Source: Halobacillus alkaliphilus (lineage in GTDB: Bacteria; Bacillota; Bacilli; Bacillales; Halobacillaceae). Taken from it: a DNA stretch of 33,564 nt. The stretch spans positions 1 to 33,564 of the forward strand of contig NZ_FOOG01000042.1 of the NCBI RefSeq assembly GCF_900113125.1, given 5' to 3'. Position numbers and translations under genes: made by a program. Shown piece after piece: positions 7,930-17,561 of the stretch. Position 1 is the first letter of the stretch; the number at the start of each line of letters is the position of its first letter. The notes under the pieces were generated by a model. It was not told the origin of the DNA. It worked only from the letters and a program-made list of their open reading frames with translations, and did not search any database.

Positions 7930-8436
7930 ATGCAGGTGAGAGAACTAAATGGAAAAGATGCAGAAGACTATTATGAACTACGATTAGAAGCATTATTAAC
8001 AAACCCGGATGCTTTTATTACTACATATGAACAGGAAAAACAAAGACCCGATCCTCTTGTAAAAACAGCGGAGAGGCTGGACAGCCCATCCTCCCGTACT
8101 TTTGGATTGTTTGAAAACGGAACCCTTTGCGGAACGGCTACCCTAGTTAAAGAAACCCATCCTAAGTTTTCTCACAAAGGGAGCATTGTAGCTATGTATG
8201 TAAGTCCAGGCTGCCGCCGGCAAGGCGGAGCTGCCCTCCTCTTACAGGAAGTTATTAATTTTTCCCGCGCAATTGAATTAAAAGTGCTCCACTTAAATGT
8301 AGTTACGGACAACACTCCTGCAATGAAGCTCTATGAGAAAATTGGATTTCAATCATACGGTTTAGAGCGAAAAGCTATTAAAATAGCCGATCGCTACCTG
8401 GACGAAGAACTGATGGAACTATTCTTAACGGAGTGA
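7930..8436 (+). CDS. GNAT-family N-acetyltransferase
   Basis: A 168-residue single GNAT domain. The acetyl-CoA-binding motif A is CRRQGGAALLLQE after the strand IVAMYVSP, and motif B contains NTPAMKLYEKIGF. Acceptor unknown. The start is ATG 7930, since GAAGGAGGG lies 7 bases upstream of it; a longer frame from TTG 7903 would place this site inside the coding region. The ABC exporter operon follows after 60 bases. Confidence 0.88.
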   Translation: MQVRELNGKDAEDYYELRLEALLTNPDAFITTYEQEKQRPDPLVKTAERLDSPSSRTFGLFENGTLCGTATLVKETHPKFSHKGSIVAMYVSPGCRRQGGAALLLQEVINFSRAIELKVLHLNVVTDNTPAMKLYEKIGFQSYGLERKAIKIADRYLDEELMELFLTE

Positions 8437-8496
8437 AACTTTTCGTCCATCCATATCGTACTTAAAAAGCAGATTATTTAGTAAAGGGTGGACCGT

Positions 8497-9219
8497 ATGA
8501 TTGAATTAAAGAGCATTTCGAAAAGTTTCACCGGCAAGCAGGCTGTTAAAAACCTGAACTTAACGGTACCTGACGGGAAAATTTTCGGCTTTCTGGGACC
8601 AAACGGTGCAGGGAAATCAACTACTATTAAGATGATGACAGGGATCCTTCCTATTGATGAGGGCTCTATTACGATCAATGGTGTGGATATTACCGATTAT
8701 CCAATGGAGGCCAAGCATCTTTTTGGGTACGTACCTGACCGCTCAGATATATTTCTCCGTCTGAAAGGAATTGAATACTTAAATTTCATTGCAGACGTAT
8801 TTCAAGTGTCGAAAGAAGTTCGGAAAGAAAAAATCGACTACCTTACCAAGAGCTTTGGTATTTACGAGGCACTTGATGATCATATCCAGACGTACTCCCA
8901 TGGAATGCGGCAAAAAATTGTTGTAAGCGGCGTGCTTCTCCATGATCCAGATGTATGGATTTTAGATGAGCCTTTGTCCGGTCTGGATCCTAAGTCTTCT
9001 CATACTTTAAAAGAAATGATGAGAGAACACGCCGAAAGAGGTAAAATCGTCTTTTTCTCCACCCATGTACTGGAAGTGGTCGAGCAATTATGTGATGAAG
9101 TAGCGATTATCAACCATGGACGTGTGCAATTTCAAGGAAATATGACCGAAATGAAGCAGCAGTTTCAAGATGATGATAATCTGGAGCGATTATTCCTGGA
9201 GTTAACAGAAAATGAGTAA
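8497..9219 (+). CDS. ABC-2 type exporter, ATP-binding subunit
   Basis: A 240-residue ABC ATPase. Walker A is GPNGAGKS (34-41), the signature SHGMRQ is at 134-139, Walker B is VWILDEP (153-159) and the switch histidine is in STHVLE. It would drive the membrane protein encoded immediately downstream, whose start overlaps this gene by eight bases. The start is ATG 8497 because AAAGGGTGG sits six bases upstream; GTG 8488 lies inside that site. The transported substrate is unknown. ATPases of this subgroup usually serve drug, peptide or lipid export, or membrane protein homeostasis. Confidence 0.92.
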   Translation: MIELKSISKSFTGKQAVKNLNLTVPDGKIFGFLGPNGAGKSTTIKMMTGILPIDEGSITINGVDITDYPMEAKHLFGYVPDRSDIFLRLKGIEYLNFIADVFQVSKEVRKEKIDYLTKSFGIYEALDDHIQTYSHGMRQKIVVSGVLLHDPDVWILDEPLSGLDPKSSHTLKEMMREHAERGKIVFFSTHVLEVVEQLCDEVAIINHGRVQFQGNMTEMKQQFQDDDNLERLFLELTENE

Positions 9220-10855
9220 CGCATGGAAATTAATGAAAATCATGGTGAAAATGCAGCTCTCCTGGGCGGGTAAAAGCAGTTCGGAAAAAGTCGGCTATGT
9301 TATTATGGCCTTTGCTCTTATTCCCTTTGGCGCCTTAATCTTATTTTCATTGAACAATTTAATTGGAAGTCTTTACGATGCCTTAGCACCGACTGGAAAC
9401 GAAAGCGTAATTCTGGCTTTATTTTTTATTCTCATGTTTGTGATTTTCTTTGTGACAAGCATTGGAACGGTTTTAAGCTCCTTTTACTTTGCAGAGGACG
9501 TGGAATCATTTGTAGCTCTCCCCTTTCACCCTTATCAGATTGTACTTGGGAAATCTGCCGTACCTTTTTTGTCTCTGTACGGTTTGAATGCTTTACTTTT
9601 ACTGCCGGTTCTATTATTTTACGGATTACACAGCAGTGCTGGACTGCTTTATTATTTGTTCGCTATTTTGCTATGGGCGGTTACACCAGTGATTCCATTT
9701 GTACTGCTCTCGATTGTGCTTATGTTCCTCATGCGTTTTGCCAACATTTCCAAAAATAAAGACCGGACGAAGATCATTGTAGGCATGTTCGGCTTTATTT
9801 TTGCCATTGGAATCAATGTTGTTATCCGTTTAGATAGCGGAGGAGGCGGTAGTGGTGCCGCCGATTTAATCAGAGAGCAGAATGGATTACTTGAACTGGT
9901 TACAGGCTTCTTTCCAACCGCCTATTTTAGTTCGATCGCCCTGACTCAGCCAGCTTCTCTAACAGGAGTTCTCTACCTGCTGCTGATGCTTGGATTATCG
10001 ATAGGTTTTGCTATTTTATTTCTAACCGTTGGCCAGAAGGTTTATTTTAAAGGTGTGCTGGGCTTATCGGGAGGAACGCGAAGCCGTTTTGATGAGAGAA
10101 AGATACATAAGACGATTAAGCAAAAACCGCTTATTTACAGTCTGTGGCTGAAAGAAATGAGAATCATATTCCGCACCCCAGCCTTCTTCACGCAAATTGT
10201 GGTGCAGAGTCTCTTTTTCCCCGTATTTCTGCTTGTCATCTTATTTATGGAATCGAATACTTCAGTAGCAAGCCTTGGTTCTTTACTCACCCAATTGGAA
10301 GGAAAGAAACTGGTTCTTGGGCTGTTTGGTTTTACTTTACTGGCTGTTGGGATGACCCCGGCCTCATTTTCTTCGATTTCAAGAGATGGAAAAAGCTGGT
10401 TCAATCATCTTCATCTGCCTATAGCGCCGCAAACAGTCCTTAGAAGTAAAATTATAACGGCTTTCACGTTAAACCTCCTCACCATTGCTATTCTCAGCTT
10501 CGCGGCCTTATTTCTATTACAGGTTTCCTTTAAGATCTGGACCCTATGGCTGCTTCTTGCGCTAGTTACCAATTGGGTTACCAGTATAGGAGGGCTCATC
10601 ATTGATCTTTACAGTCCAAAGCTTGACTGGACCGATGAACGTGAAGTCTTTAAAGGACGTTTTATCGGGCTCGCCATGCTGGCAATTGAAGCAACGGTCT
10701 TCGGTACCCTTATATTAATCCTTTGGAATGTGAGTGCGATCAGCGGAATCTGGGTAACAACAGGTGTTCTGCTTACCTTTCTGATTATTCTGATTGCCGC
10801 CTGCCATGCGGGTTTGAAACGACTTAGTAATAAACGGTATTATTCTATCCATTGA
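9212..10855 (+). CDS. ABC exporter membrane subunit
   Basis: A 547-residue permease with about twelve hydrophobic segments and a cytoplasmic stretch near residues 285-310 (FDERKIHKTIKQKP). The size and layout fit the large ABC-2 permeases annotated as putative ABC transporter permease subunits in bacilli, which resemble two fused six-helix halves. It starts at ATG 9212, inside the ATPase gene, so translation is coupled. No substrate can be read from the sequence. A strong terminator follows. Confidence 0.85.
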   Translation: MSNAWKLMKIMVKMQLSWAGKSSSEKVGYVIMAFALIPFGALILFSLNNLIGSLYDALAPTGNESVILALFFILMFVIFFVTSIGTVLSSFYFAEDVESFVALPFHPYQIVLGKSAVPFLSLYGLNALLLLPVLLFYGLHSSAGLLYYLFAILLWAVTPVIPFVLLSIVLMFLMRFANISKNKDRTKIIVGMFGFIFAIGINVVIRLDSGGGGSGAADLIREQNGLLELVTGFFPTAYFSSIALTQPASLTGVLYLLLMLGLSIGFAILFLTVGQKVYFKGVLGLSGGTRSRFDERKIHKTIKQKPLIYSLWLKEMRIIFRTPAFFTQIVVQSLFFPVFLLVILFMESNTSVASLGSLLTQLEGKKLVLGLFGFTLLAVGMTPASFSSISRDGKSWFNHLHLPIAPQTVLRSKIITAFTLNLLTIAILSFAALFLLQVSFKIWTLWLLLALVTNWVTSIGGLIIDLYSPKLDWTDEREVFKGRFIGLAMLAIEATVFGTLILILWNVSAISGIWVTTGVLLTFLIILIAACHAGLKRLSNKRYYSIH

Positions 10856-10865
10856 ACGATCAAAA

Positions 10866-10900
10866 AAAGACTTCGACCTGCAAATCAGGTCGAAGTCTTT
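10866..10900. terminator. Bidirectional intrinsic terminator
   Basis: A perfect 15-bp stem, AAAGACTTCGACCTG with CAGGTCGAAGTCTTT, 5-nt loop, flanked by A and T runs. It separates the ABC exporter operon from the convergent zinc-ribbon gene. Confidence 0.95.
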
Positions 10901-10915
10901 TTCATACACAAAAGG

Positions 10916-11122
10916 TTAGTTGCCAAAGAAATAATCAAAGACGTTACCTTCTTCAGCGGCCTGTTTATTGTAGAACTCAGAATAACCGCAATTCTTACAA
11001 TAGACCATTGTAAATTGATGATTTTGCACATCTAATATATTGGACAGACCTGAGCCTGTCATTGACACATGATTTTGTTCGGCATCGGTACTGCCGCATT
11101 TAATACAACCTCGTTCGCTCAT
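10916..11122 (-). CDS. Small zinc-ribbon protein (nucleic-acid-binding type)
   Basis: A 68-residue protein with two CxxC pairs, C-I-K-C near the N-terminus and C-K-N-C near the middle, forming one zinc ribbon. It resembles the small predicted nucleic-acid-binding Zn-ribbon proteins (Pfam family of COG3478 type). The start is ATG 11122, seven bases after AGGAG; a GTG two codons earlier is too close to that site. The role is unknown. It lies downstream of the universal stress protein gene with an 80-base gap. Confidence 0.8.
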   Translation of the reverse strand: MSERGCIKCGSTDAEQNHVSMTGSGLSNILDVQNHQFTMVYCKNCGYSEFYNKQAAEEGNVFDYFFGN

Positions 11123-11207
11123 AGACACACTCCTGTTTTTAATAATATTTCCTCTATTTATTCATCTATGCGGATATGAAGTTTTATTTAGTAGAGAAAT
11201 GATCTAA

Positions 11208-11627
11208 TTATTTTACAATCATAACCGGACATTTGGCTCGCTTTGCTACTTTGTGACTGACACTTCCGAGAACCATTTCCTGCAGGGTGTTTAAACCACG
11301 ACTTCCAATTACCACAATATCAAAATCCTCATCATTGGCAAATTTAACAATCTCAGGACCTGGCTCACCATGTTTTAAAGCTACATGATAAGATAACCCT
11401 TTATTTTCTAACATCTGCTCAATGGGATTCAACCGCTCGTGACGGCGACGCTCGATCATTCCTTTATCGCCTTCTGATAGGACATCGGATTTTGATTGTT
11501 CACCGTCCACCACATAGATGATTGTAATTTCACCATCACCTTGCAGACGGGCTAGTTCGGCTGCACGTTCAGCTGTTCGGACGGAATGTCCTGATCCATC
11601 TGCAGCTAACAGTATTTTCTTATACAT
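11208..11627 (-). CDS. Universal stress protein (UspA family)
   Basis: A 139-residue single Usp domain. The ATP-binding motif G-2x-G-9x-G-S is complete: GSRG at 108-111 and GS at 121-122, with the N-terminal MYKKILLAADGS. Such proteins are dimeric cytosolic stress factors. Start is ATG 11627 with GGGGG upstream. The region behind it holds the repeat block 11744-12398. No specific stress link can be read here. Confidence 0.93.
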   Translation of the reverse strand: MYKKILLAADGSGHSVRTAERAAELARLQGDGEITIIYVVDGEQSKSDVLSEGDKGMIERRRHERLNPIEQMLENKGLSYHVALKHGEPGPEIVKFANDEDFDIVVIGSRGLNTLQEMVLGSVSHKVAKRAKCPVMIVK

Positions 11628-11743
11628 ATAATCCCCCTGTTTTCATAACATCTGCCGCTATTTTAACACGTATGATGAATTCCATTAAATCAAATACAAA
11701 TGTTTCGTAATAATAAGCTATTTTCACAAGCACTTTATTAACC

Positions 11744-12015
11744 AATAGGGCCGAATAGTTGAAGACTCGGTCTCGAGGTAACTCGGGCCCGGTCCTTTGC
11801 CAAAAGTTTGATGAGGGGGCTACGGAAACAACTCGTCTTGTTCCATCACCCAGACACTCGAGCCATAAGCCGCTCATCAACGGATTGAAAAACCGCCATC
11901 CTTGTGATGGTCGGCTTATGCTGGTCGTGTCTATCGGGGTGATTCCACATTTGAACACTTTCCTACGGGGGAACTGGCAAGCCTCCTCGACGATATCTAG
12001 TATCGGACCCCTCCT
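11744..12015. repeat. Intergenic mosaic repeat, copy F
   Basis: It begins with AATAGGGCCG and GAAGACTCGGTCTCGAG (11761-11777), the same type of end seen at 17562-17600. Its interior contains a segment (about 11779-11850) that recurs inverted at 17777-17847, and a second segment, GTGTCTATCGGGGTGAT, that recurs directly at 17769-17785. It can form a stem CATAAGCCG (11874-11882) with CGGCTTATG (11922-11930). The right boundary is uncertain. Frames within it have no ribosome binding site. Confidence 0.7.
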
Positions 12016-12142
12016 CATATGAGAAGTAAGCGTCCTGAATCATCCTTAAATGCTTATATAGCGATTTTTTATCCACTTGGATACGTTAGAAATTTAACTT
12101 CGATTCCTGGTTAACGATCTTCATTTAGCAGTCATCTTCTAA

Positions 12143-12398
12143 GAGGATTTCGACTCCCTGTATCGCAAGGTCCGGAGGGGGACGATGAAGACTCCTGCGG
12201 GATGAACATGATTGGTGAGATCCCGGAAGGCGAAGCCTGAGGAAGCTTACCACAAGGGATGTTCGACTAAGATCGCCATCTCCTGTGGCAACGTCGAACG
12301 ACCCTGCGTCGTGCAGGGCCGGAAAGCGAAATCGTCCCCCGAAGGACCTTTCGCTCAACAAATGTCTCGAAATCAAGTCTTTAACTCATGGGAGCTTT
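12143..12398 (+). repeat. Intergenic repeat, family 1, copy B
   Basis: Close relative of copy A with an additional hairpin module shared with 28497-28900: GTTCGAC (12261-12267) with GTCGAAC (12293-12299), then CCCTGC with GCAGGG. It keeps the outer GGGGGACGAT and ATCGTCCCCC arms and ends in CTCGAAATCAAGTCTT. Bases 12399-12540 are AT-rich with no gene seen. Confidence 0.83.
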
Positions 12399-12578
12399 CC
12401 CTAAAAAAACATCCGTGTAGTCTGAGGCGTTTTGTAATAAATTTACGCTTTATGATTTCTAGGTCTATATAAGAGTATATAAAAGAATATAAACGTATAT
12501 ATCGAATTTATGCGCTTACATGGAGTTATGAAATTTATTTAATAGATGATATACTCTGTTCGTTCTTGCCGGATATAA

Positions 12579-12597
12579 GCACTGTTACGGACAGTGC
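12579..12597 (+). other. Small hairpin in the SulP leader
   Basis: GCACTGT and ACAGTGC pair around a 5-nt loop about 30 bases before the SulP start codon. It could be an operator or mRNA element; no T run follows, so it is not a terminator. Confidence 0.3.
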
Positions 12598-12628
12598 GCT
12601 TCTAAAATAAACAGAAAGAGGTGCGCAA

Positions 12629-14101
12629 TTGAACACACAAACAATTAAAGAACAATGGTTTGGAAACGTAAAAAACGATACGCTTTCAGGCATGGTTGTC
12701 GCAATGGCACTCATCCCTGAAGCGATCGCTTTCTCTATCATCGCTGGAGTCGACCCCATGGTAGGATTGTACGCTTCCTTCTGTATCGCCGTCGTTATTG
12801 CATTTATGGGCGGCCGGCCTGGAATGATTTCAGCGGCCACAGGTGCCATGGCTCTGCTCATGGTTACACTCGTTAGAGATTATGGTCTGGAGTATCTGCT
12901 TGCAGCTACGATTTTGACCGGAATCCTGCAGTTTATCTTAGGAGCCTTAAGGGTTGGACAGTTCATGAAGTTCATACCACGCTCCGTTATGATTGGTTTC
13001 GTTAACGCCCTTGCTATTTTGATCTTCACCTCTCAGCTGACCCATTTTGAAGGGGCCAATTGGGCCATGTACGCGATGGTAGCAGGTTCGTTAGCCATCA
13101 TTTATATTCTTCCGAGGTTTACTAAAGCTGTACCATCACCACTCGTGGCCATTATCGTCATGACAGTAATTGCGATTAGTACAGGAACCGGATTGAAGAC
13201 AGTCGGAGATATGGGCGAGTTATCTAGTACTCTGCCAATCTTTCTGCTTCCTGACATTCCATTGACTTTTGAAACATTGGAAATTATTTTCCCAATCTCC
13301 CTTGCTTTAGCTTTTGTCGGCTTACTTGAGTCATTATTAACTGCTCAAATTGTAGATGATATGACCGATACCGTCAGTGACAAAAACAAAGAAGCACGCG
13401 GTCAGGGTACTGCTAACGTTGTAGCCGGATTGTTTGGAGGTATGGCTGGATGTGCTATGATTGGCCAATCGGTCATAAACGTTTCTTCTGGAGGACGTGG
13501 ACGTTTGTCCACCCTAGTCGCAGGAGTATTCATGATGCTCTTAATTATCGTCTTCAATGATTTACTGGTTCAAATCCCGATGGCCGTGCTGGTAGGTGTC
13601 ATGATTATGGTCTCCATTGGAACCTTTGACTGGAGCTCTCTTACTCGATTCCACAAGGTGCCAATTACAGACACAGTGGTTATGGTGATCACCGTAGGAA
13701 CTGTTGTTAAAACACATGATTTGTCTAAAGGTGTGTTGGCAGGTGTTATTTTAAGCGCCATCTTCTTTGTAGCTAAAATTTCTAAAATACATGTAGAAGA
13801 AGTGTATGAAGAGAGCACGAAGAAGCTAGTCTATCAAGTAAGTGGACAAGTATTCTTTGCTTCCATCGACAACCTGATGAAACACTTTGACTTCAATGCT
13901 GAAGCTAAAGAAGTTGTCATCGATTTTTCTGACTCCCATATCTGGGATGATTCAGCCGTAGCAGCTATTGATAAGCTGGTCCTGAAGTTCAGGGAATACG
14001 GCAAGGAAGTCCAGATTGTCGGGTTGAATAAAGATAGTTCACAGTTAGTCAAACGGCTTGCCGTTCACAATAAACCTAATGCTTCTGTATCCAACCATTA
14101 A
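12629..14101 (+). CDS. SulP-family anion transporter with STAS domain
   Basis: A 490-residue SulP/SLC26 protein. The membrane part (to about residue 385) begins with the conserved segment [20 protein letters not shown] and contains [11 protein letters not shown]-terminal STAS domain follows (about 395-480), including [20 protein letters not shown]. Members move sulfate, bicarbonate or other anions. Substrate assignment is not possible by eye, though bicarbonate uptake is plausible. Translation starts at TTG 12629 behind AAAGAGGTG; no ATG is suitably placed. It is monocistronic with its own terminator. Confidence 0.93.
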   Translation: MNTQTIKEQWFGNVKNDTLSGMVVAMALIPEAIAFSIIAGVDPMVGLYASFCIAVVIAFMGGRPGMISAATGAMALLMVTLVRDYGLEYLLAATILTGILQFILGALRVGQFMKFIPRSVMIGFVNALAILIFTSQLTHFEGANWAMYAMVAGSLAIIYILPRFTKAVPSPLVAIIVMTVIAISTGTGLKTVGDMGELSSTLPIFLLPDIPLTFETLEIIFPISLALAFVGLLESLLTAQIVDDMTDTVSDKNKEARGQGTANVVAGLFGGMAGCAMIGQSVINVSSGGRGRLSTLVAGVFMMLLIIVFNDLLVQIPMAVLVGVMIMVSIGTFDWSSLTRFHKVPITDTVVMVITVGTVVKTHDLSKGVLAGVILSAIFFVAKISKIHVEEVYEESTKKLVYQVSGQVFFASIDNLMKHFDFNAEAKEVVIDFSDSHIWDDSAVAAIDKLVLKFREYGKEVQIVGLNKDSSQLVKRLAVHNKPNASVSNH

Positions 14102-14102
14102 T

Positions 14103-14138
14103 AAAAAAGTGATTCCCATCAGCGGGAATCACTTTTTT
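14103..14138. terminator. Bidirectional intrinsic terminator
   Basis: AAAAAAGTGATTCCC pairs with GGGAATCACTTTTTT, 15 bp with a 6-nt loop. It lies between SulP and the convergent acetyltransferase gene. Confidence 0.95.
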
Positions 14139-14139
14139 A

Positions 14140-14697
14140 TTATGAATAAGAGCCGTGTTTTGCGGCCCACTCATCTTTAAGCATGCTGTACACACATGAG
14201 TCCCGCCAGCTTCCTTTAACAAGAAGATCCTGACGCAAAACTCCTTCTCTGATCATTCCTATTTTCTCTAAGACATAAAGAGAAGCCACATTGTTTGGAT
14301 TACAGGTGGCTGATACTCGGTGAAGATTACACGCTTCAAAACTGTGTTTCAATATGAGAAGGGCAGCTTCAGTCGCGTAACCTTTGCCCCAATGTTCCGG
14401 GTGTATAATAAAACCGATCTCACCCACGCCGTCCCAATCGATAATATTCATTTCAATGTTTCCAACAATCCTTCCGGTTTCATTCATCACAATAGTAAAT
14501 ACAAAGCGGCTGCGATGTCGAACCTCCCGATCACGAATCGCCTGTTGAACGAAAAAAATAGAATCCTGCTCGCTATTTGGGCCCCAAGGCTGAAATTTAC
14601 ATGCCTCTTTATTTGAAGCGTATGAGTGCAAAGCCTCCCAATCTTCAGGAACAATTTCTCTTAGATGCAATCGATCCCCTTTTTCAAGAATCTCCAT
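14140..14697 (-). CDS. GNAT acetyltransferase, RimJ/RimL type
   Basis: A 185-residue protein with the RimJ/RimL-type GNAT layout: LHLREIVPEDWEAL at the N-terminus, GEIGFIIHPEHWGKGYATEA as the acetyl-CoA motif and NVASLYVLEKIGM as motif B. Such enzymes acetylate protein N-termini or small molecules. ATG 14697 is preferred because GGAG lies ten bases before it; an upstream GTG at 14706 directly abuts that site. The small gene 14739-15011 lies 41 bases upstream on the same strand, so they may form an operon. Confidence 0.9.
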   Translation of the reverse strand: MEILEKGDRLHLREIVPEDWEALHSYASNKEACKFQPWGPNSEQDSIFFVQQAIRDREVRHRSRFVFTIVMNETGRIVGNIEMNIIDWDGVGEIGFIIHPEHWGKGYATEAALLILKHSFEACNLHRVSATCNPNNVASLYVLEKIGMIREGVLRQDLLVKGSWRDSCVYSMLKDEWAAKHGSYS

Positions 14698-14738
14698 TCG
14701 ACTCACACTCCATTATATGAAAAATGTGGTATGAATTT

Positions 14739-15011
14739 TCACTTCCATTGATGATAAGCCTCCATCCATGCTTCAGGAGATTCTTTTACCATATACGTTT
14801 TCACTCCCTTAATGGTGTGTAAATACAACAGGCCATAATTGTCCGAAAATGGTTTATAAGAGACATCAAAAATATCTTTCAGCCGATATGTTTCCGTCGG
14901 AGTAATCACTTCGGATTCATAAAGATCTAATGTTGATCGTTCTTCTGTGTACACTTGTTGATTGTCTTTAATGACCCGTGTCTGCCACACGATCGGCTGC
15001 GAATAAAACAA
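14739..15011 (-). CDS. Small uncharacterised protein
   Basis: I do not recognise this 90-residue protein. It looks soluble, with alternating strands and a final helix (SPEAWMEAYHQWK), which would suit a small pleckstrin-homology-like fold; that is only an impression. It starts at TTG 15011 with AAAGGAAG six bases upstream, a good site that supports a real gene. It precedes the RimJ-like acetyltransferase gene on the same strand. Confidence 0.65.
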   Translation of the reverse strand: MFYSQPIVWQTRVIKDNQQVYTEERSTLDLYESEVITPTETYRLKDIFDVSYKPFSDNYGLLYLHTIKGVKTYMVKESPEAWMEAYHQWK

Positions 15012-15197
15012 AATAATCTTCCTTTCTTAAATCCATGCTTATTTCATTATACCCGATTCCTGCGTATTCGTATCATCTTGTCTGTTTTTGTCAATTAATG
15101 GAGAATGAAGAGTGTGAATGGCTTTCCTTATACGTCCTTTTATATTAGGATGGTAAAGGTGATTTTGCACAACCTAATCCTAATTGGAGGAACCATT

Positions 15198-16070
15198 ATG
15201 AGTGATCGCAATAAAGGAATTCTATTACTGCTTATATCTGCATTCGGATTTTCTATGATGGCCGCGTTAGTGAAATTATCAGGAGAGGTGCCAACCGTAC
15301 AGAAGACACTGTTTCGGAATCTCGTTTCAGCCGTCATCGCTTTTGGATTTGTGATGTATAATAAAGAGCGCTTGTTTGGAAAAAAAGAAAACCAAAAGCT
15401 TCTTCTCTCCCGTTCGGCCCTGGGTACCATTGGAATGGTCCTGTTTTTTTACGCAATAGATAATCTAGTCCTATCTGATGCGGATATGCTGAATAAACTG
15501 AGCCCATTCCTGCTTATTATATTTTCGGCTATCTTTTTGAAGGAAAGAGCACGGCTGTATCAAATCGTATCTATTATTATTGCTTTTATAGGTACTCTTT
15601 TTATTATTAAGCCAGCCTTTTCCGTAGAGTTCATACCCTATCTTGCCGGCGTGTTCTCCGCCGTTTTTGCAGCAGGTGCCTACACATTGCTGCGTGTTCT
15701 CGGGGATAAAGAGAAATTTTATACCATTGTCTTTTACTTCTCATTTTTTACAACGGTTTCTCTTCTCCCTTTTACAATAGCCTATTACGAACCCATGTCG
15801 TTACAACAATGGATTTACCTTCTTTCTGCAGGCGGATTCGCTACTCTAGGACAGTTTGGCTTAACTATAGCTTATAAATTTGCTCCTGCTAGAGAAATTT
15901 CAATCTTTTTCTATTCCACAGTGGTTTATTCCGCCCTGATCAGTATCTTCCTATTTGGACAGGTGCCTGATTGGCTCAGTATTCTCGGCTATGTAACGAT
16001 TTTCGGAGCATCCTTTTATATGTTCCTTAAAAATAATCAAAACGCTAAAGTGCAGCATTCCAAAGCGTAA
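15198..16070 (+). CDS. EamA/DMT-family transporter
   Basis: A 290-residue membrane protein with about ten helices in two EamA repeats. It shows the first-repeat pattern SAFGFSMMAALVKLSG and the end-of-repeat segments FLLIIFSAIFLKERA and, in repeat 2, FSAVFAAGAYTLLR. DMT carriers usually export metabolites or drugs. Start is ATG 15198, preceded by TTGGAGGA; an in-frame extension back to 15105 has no ribosome binding site and is charged and unlike the family. Substrate unknown. A terminator follows directly. Confidence 0.9.
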   Translation: MSDRNKGILLLLISAFGFSMMAALVKLSGEVPTVQKTLFRNLVSAVIAFGFVMYNKERLFGKKENQKLLLSRSALGTIGMVLFFYAIDNLVLSDADMLNKLSPFLLIIFSAIFLKERARLYQIVSIIIAFIGTLFIIKPAFSVEFIPYLAGVFSAVFAAGAYTLLRVLGDKEKFYTIVFYFSFFTTVSLLPFTIAYYEPMSLQQWIYLLSAGGFATLGQFGLTIAYKFAPAREISIFFYSTVVYSALISIFLFGQVPDWLSILGYVTIFGASFYMFLKNNQNAKVQHSKA

Positions 16071-16074
16071 ACGC

Positions 16075-16108
16075 AAGACCTTCCTTTTATACAAATGAGG
16101 AAGGTCTT
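16075..16108 (+). terminator. Intrinsic terminator of the EamA gene
   Basis: AAGACCTTCCT pairs with AGGAAGGTCTT (11 bp, 12-nt loop), followed by a T run. The stretch 16113-16322 to the next gene shows no gene and no clear promoter. Confidence 0.9.
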
Positions 16109-16322
16109 TTTATATAGTGTTTTTTAACACCAGCACCAACATTCGGATAAATAAGGATTAATGAGTCCATAAACGTGGTATTTTTTACTAATGGCTATCA
16201 ATATAGAGCTTAACAAGTCGGATCGTTCAACATTATTTATGAGACGTCGAAATTTCACTTTGAATAACTATATCTCTGGTCTATTCTAAGGTTAAACAAT
16301 AGAAGTTTGGAGGGACCCTTAT

Positions 16323-17510
16323 ATGCATACCACACCGTATATTGTATTATTGTTCATTGGCTATCTCATTTTCACAATAGATAAGAAAAAAGAAGATCTA
16401 CCCGTACCCCCTATTCTGACTTTGATAGGGATTGGCCTCTTCTTTATTCCCTACTTTTCATCAATAGAGGTTACTGAAAACTTAATTTACCATATATTTT
16501 TGCCTGGTCTTTTGTTCACTTCTGCTTATCGCTTTCCTCCCTCTGCTCTTAAAGAGAACGGAGGTATTATCGGTTTCTTTGCGACGATTGGCCTTATACT
16601 TACGGTTATTCTGCTAGGATCCATCATTTTTATCATTACTACACCGTTTGTATCTATGTCATTTACAGGGGCGATCTTAATTGCGGCCATGCTGACACCT
16701 ACAGACCCGGTATCCGTGGCATCCATTTTAAAGCAGTCCTCCGGAGATGAAATGATGGCAGACGTGGTGGAAGGTGAGTCCTTAATCAATGACGGCACCA
16801 GCATTGTCATCTTCTCTGTCGTATCAGGAATTTTCCTTAAGAATGAGCCCTTTTCCTTCAGTTTCTTCTTAGGAGAGTTCCTACTTGTCTCGCTTGGTGG
16901 CATTTTCGTCGGATTATTATTCGGCTGGCTGTTCAGTAAAGCTATTCATTTTACCCATCATAAAGAATATCAGGTGATGCTCAGTATTATAGTAGCGTAT
17001 GGGATTTTTAACCTTGCTGAATTCTTGGGTTTATCCGGTGTATTGGCCACGGTATTCGCTGGAATAATGCTTTCCTTTGAGTTTGGTCGGACAATTAAGG
17101 AAGACCACTTCCGTGAATCGCTCGATAATTTCTGGGGCATTGTTGAGATTTCTATTCTTTCTTTATTATTTTTACTGATTGGTATTGTATCCGCTGACCA
17201 TCTGTCCTTTAATTACTGGTGGCTGGCTGTATTGATTTTCCTTGCCTCCATTATTGTGCGCTTTATAATCATAGCTGGAACTACGCAAGTCTTTCCGAAA
17301 TGGCGGCAGAAAATTGGCTGGCGGAAGTCCTTTCTTCTTAGTTGGTCGGGTTTAAAAGGGACCATGTCTGTTTTTCTTATTTTAAGCCTTTCCACTCAGG
17401 GAGGGGACAGAACAGACCTCTTACTTTCATTAACATTTGCAGCCGTACTGCTCTCTCTTATTATTCAAAGCATCGGCATTTACCCATTATCAAAGAGGCT
17501 GCTAAAATAA
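16323..17510 (+). CDS. CPA1-family Na+/H+ antiporter (NhaP-like)
   Basis: A 395-residue membrane protein with about twelve helices. It carries the CPA1 ion-site motif TPTDPVSV (125-132, with Asp128) and EGESLINDGT (150-159, with Asp157), both essential for proton-cation exchange in NhaP and NhaG. It lacks the long cytoplasmic tail of NhaG-type proteins. Start is ATG 16323 after GGAGGG. It probably exports sodium in exchange for protons, which fits a salt-exposed organism. It is alone in its transcript. No clear terminator follows; the chimeric repeat begins about 50 bases later. Confidence 0.92.
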   Translation: MHTTPYIVLLFIGYLIFTIDKKKEDLPVPPILTLIGIGLFFIPYFSSIEVTENLIYHIFLPGLLFTSAYRFPPSALKENGGIIGFFATIGLILTVILLGSIIFIITTPFVSMSFTGAILIAAMLTPTDPVSVASILKQSSGDEMMADVVEGESLINDGTSIVIFSVVSGIFLKNEPFSFSFFLGEFLLVSLGGIFVGLLFGWLFSKAIHFTHHKEYQVMLSIIVAYGIFNLAEFLGLSGVLATVFAGIMLSFEFGRTIKEDHFRESLDNFWGIVEISILSLLFLLIGIVSADHLSFNYWWLAVLIFLASIIVRFIIIAGTTQVFPKWRQKIGWRKSFLLSWSGLKGTMSVFLILSLSTQGGDRTDLLLSLTFAAVLLSLIIQSIGIYPLSKRLLK

Positions 17511-17561
17511 AAAGGCTCTCTAGTGAATGGTAAAGATAGTTTTCATGAAAAACTTATTAAA

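Noticed and set aside
11620-12018. 132-codon minus-strand frame across copy F.
   Set aside because: It covers the repeat and overlaps the UspA start region; no ribosome binding site or recognisable protein features.
12212-12472. An open frame in copy B whose translation is similar to one in copy C (28707-28940), starting with RSRKAKPEEA.
   Set aside because: Similarity follows from the DNA repeat. Neither frame has a ribosome binding site, the lengths differ, and the sequence is explained by stem arms. Likely a frequent false gene in annotations.
15105-15197. N-terminal extension of the EamA transporter.
   Set aside because: No ribosome binding site, and the family begins at the first helix directly after ATG 15198, which follows TTGGAGGA.
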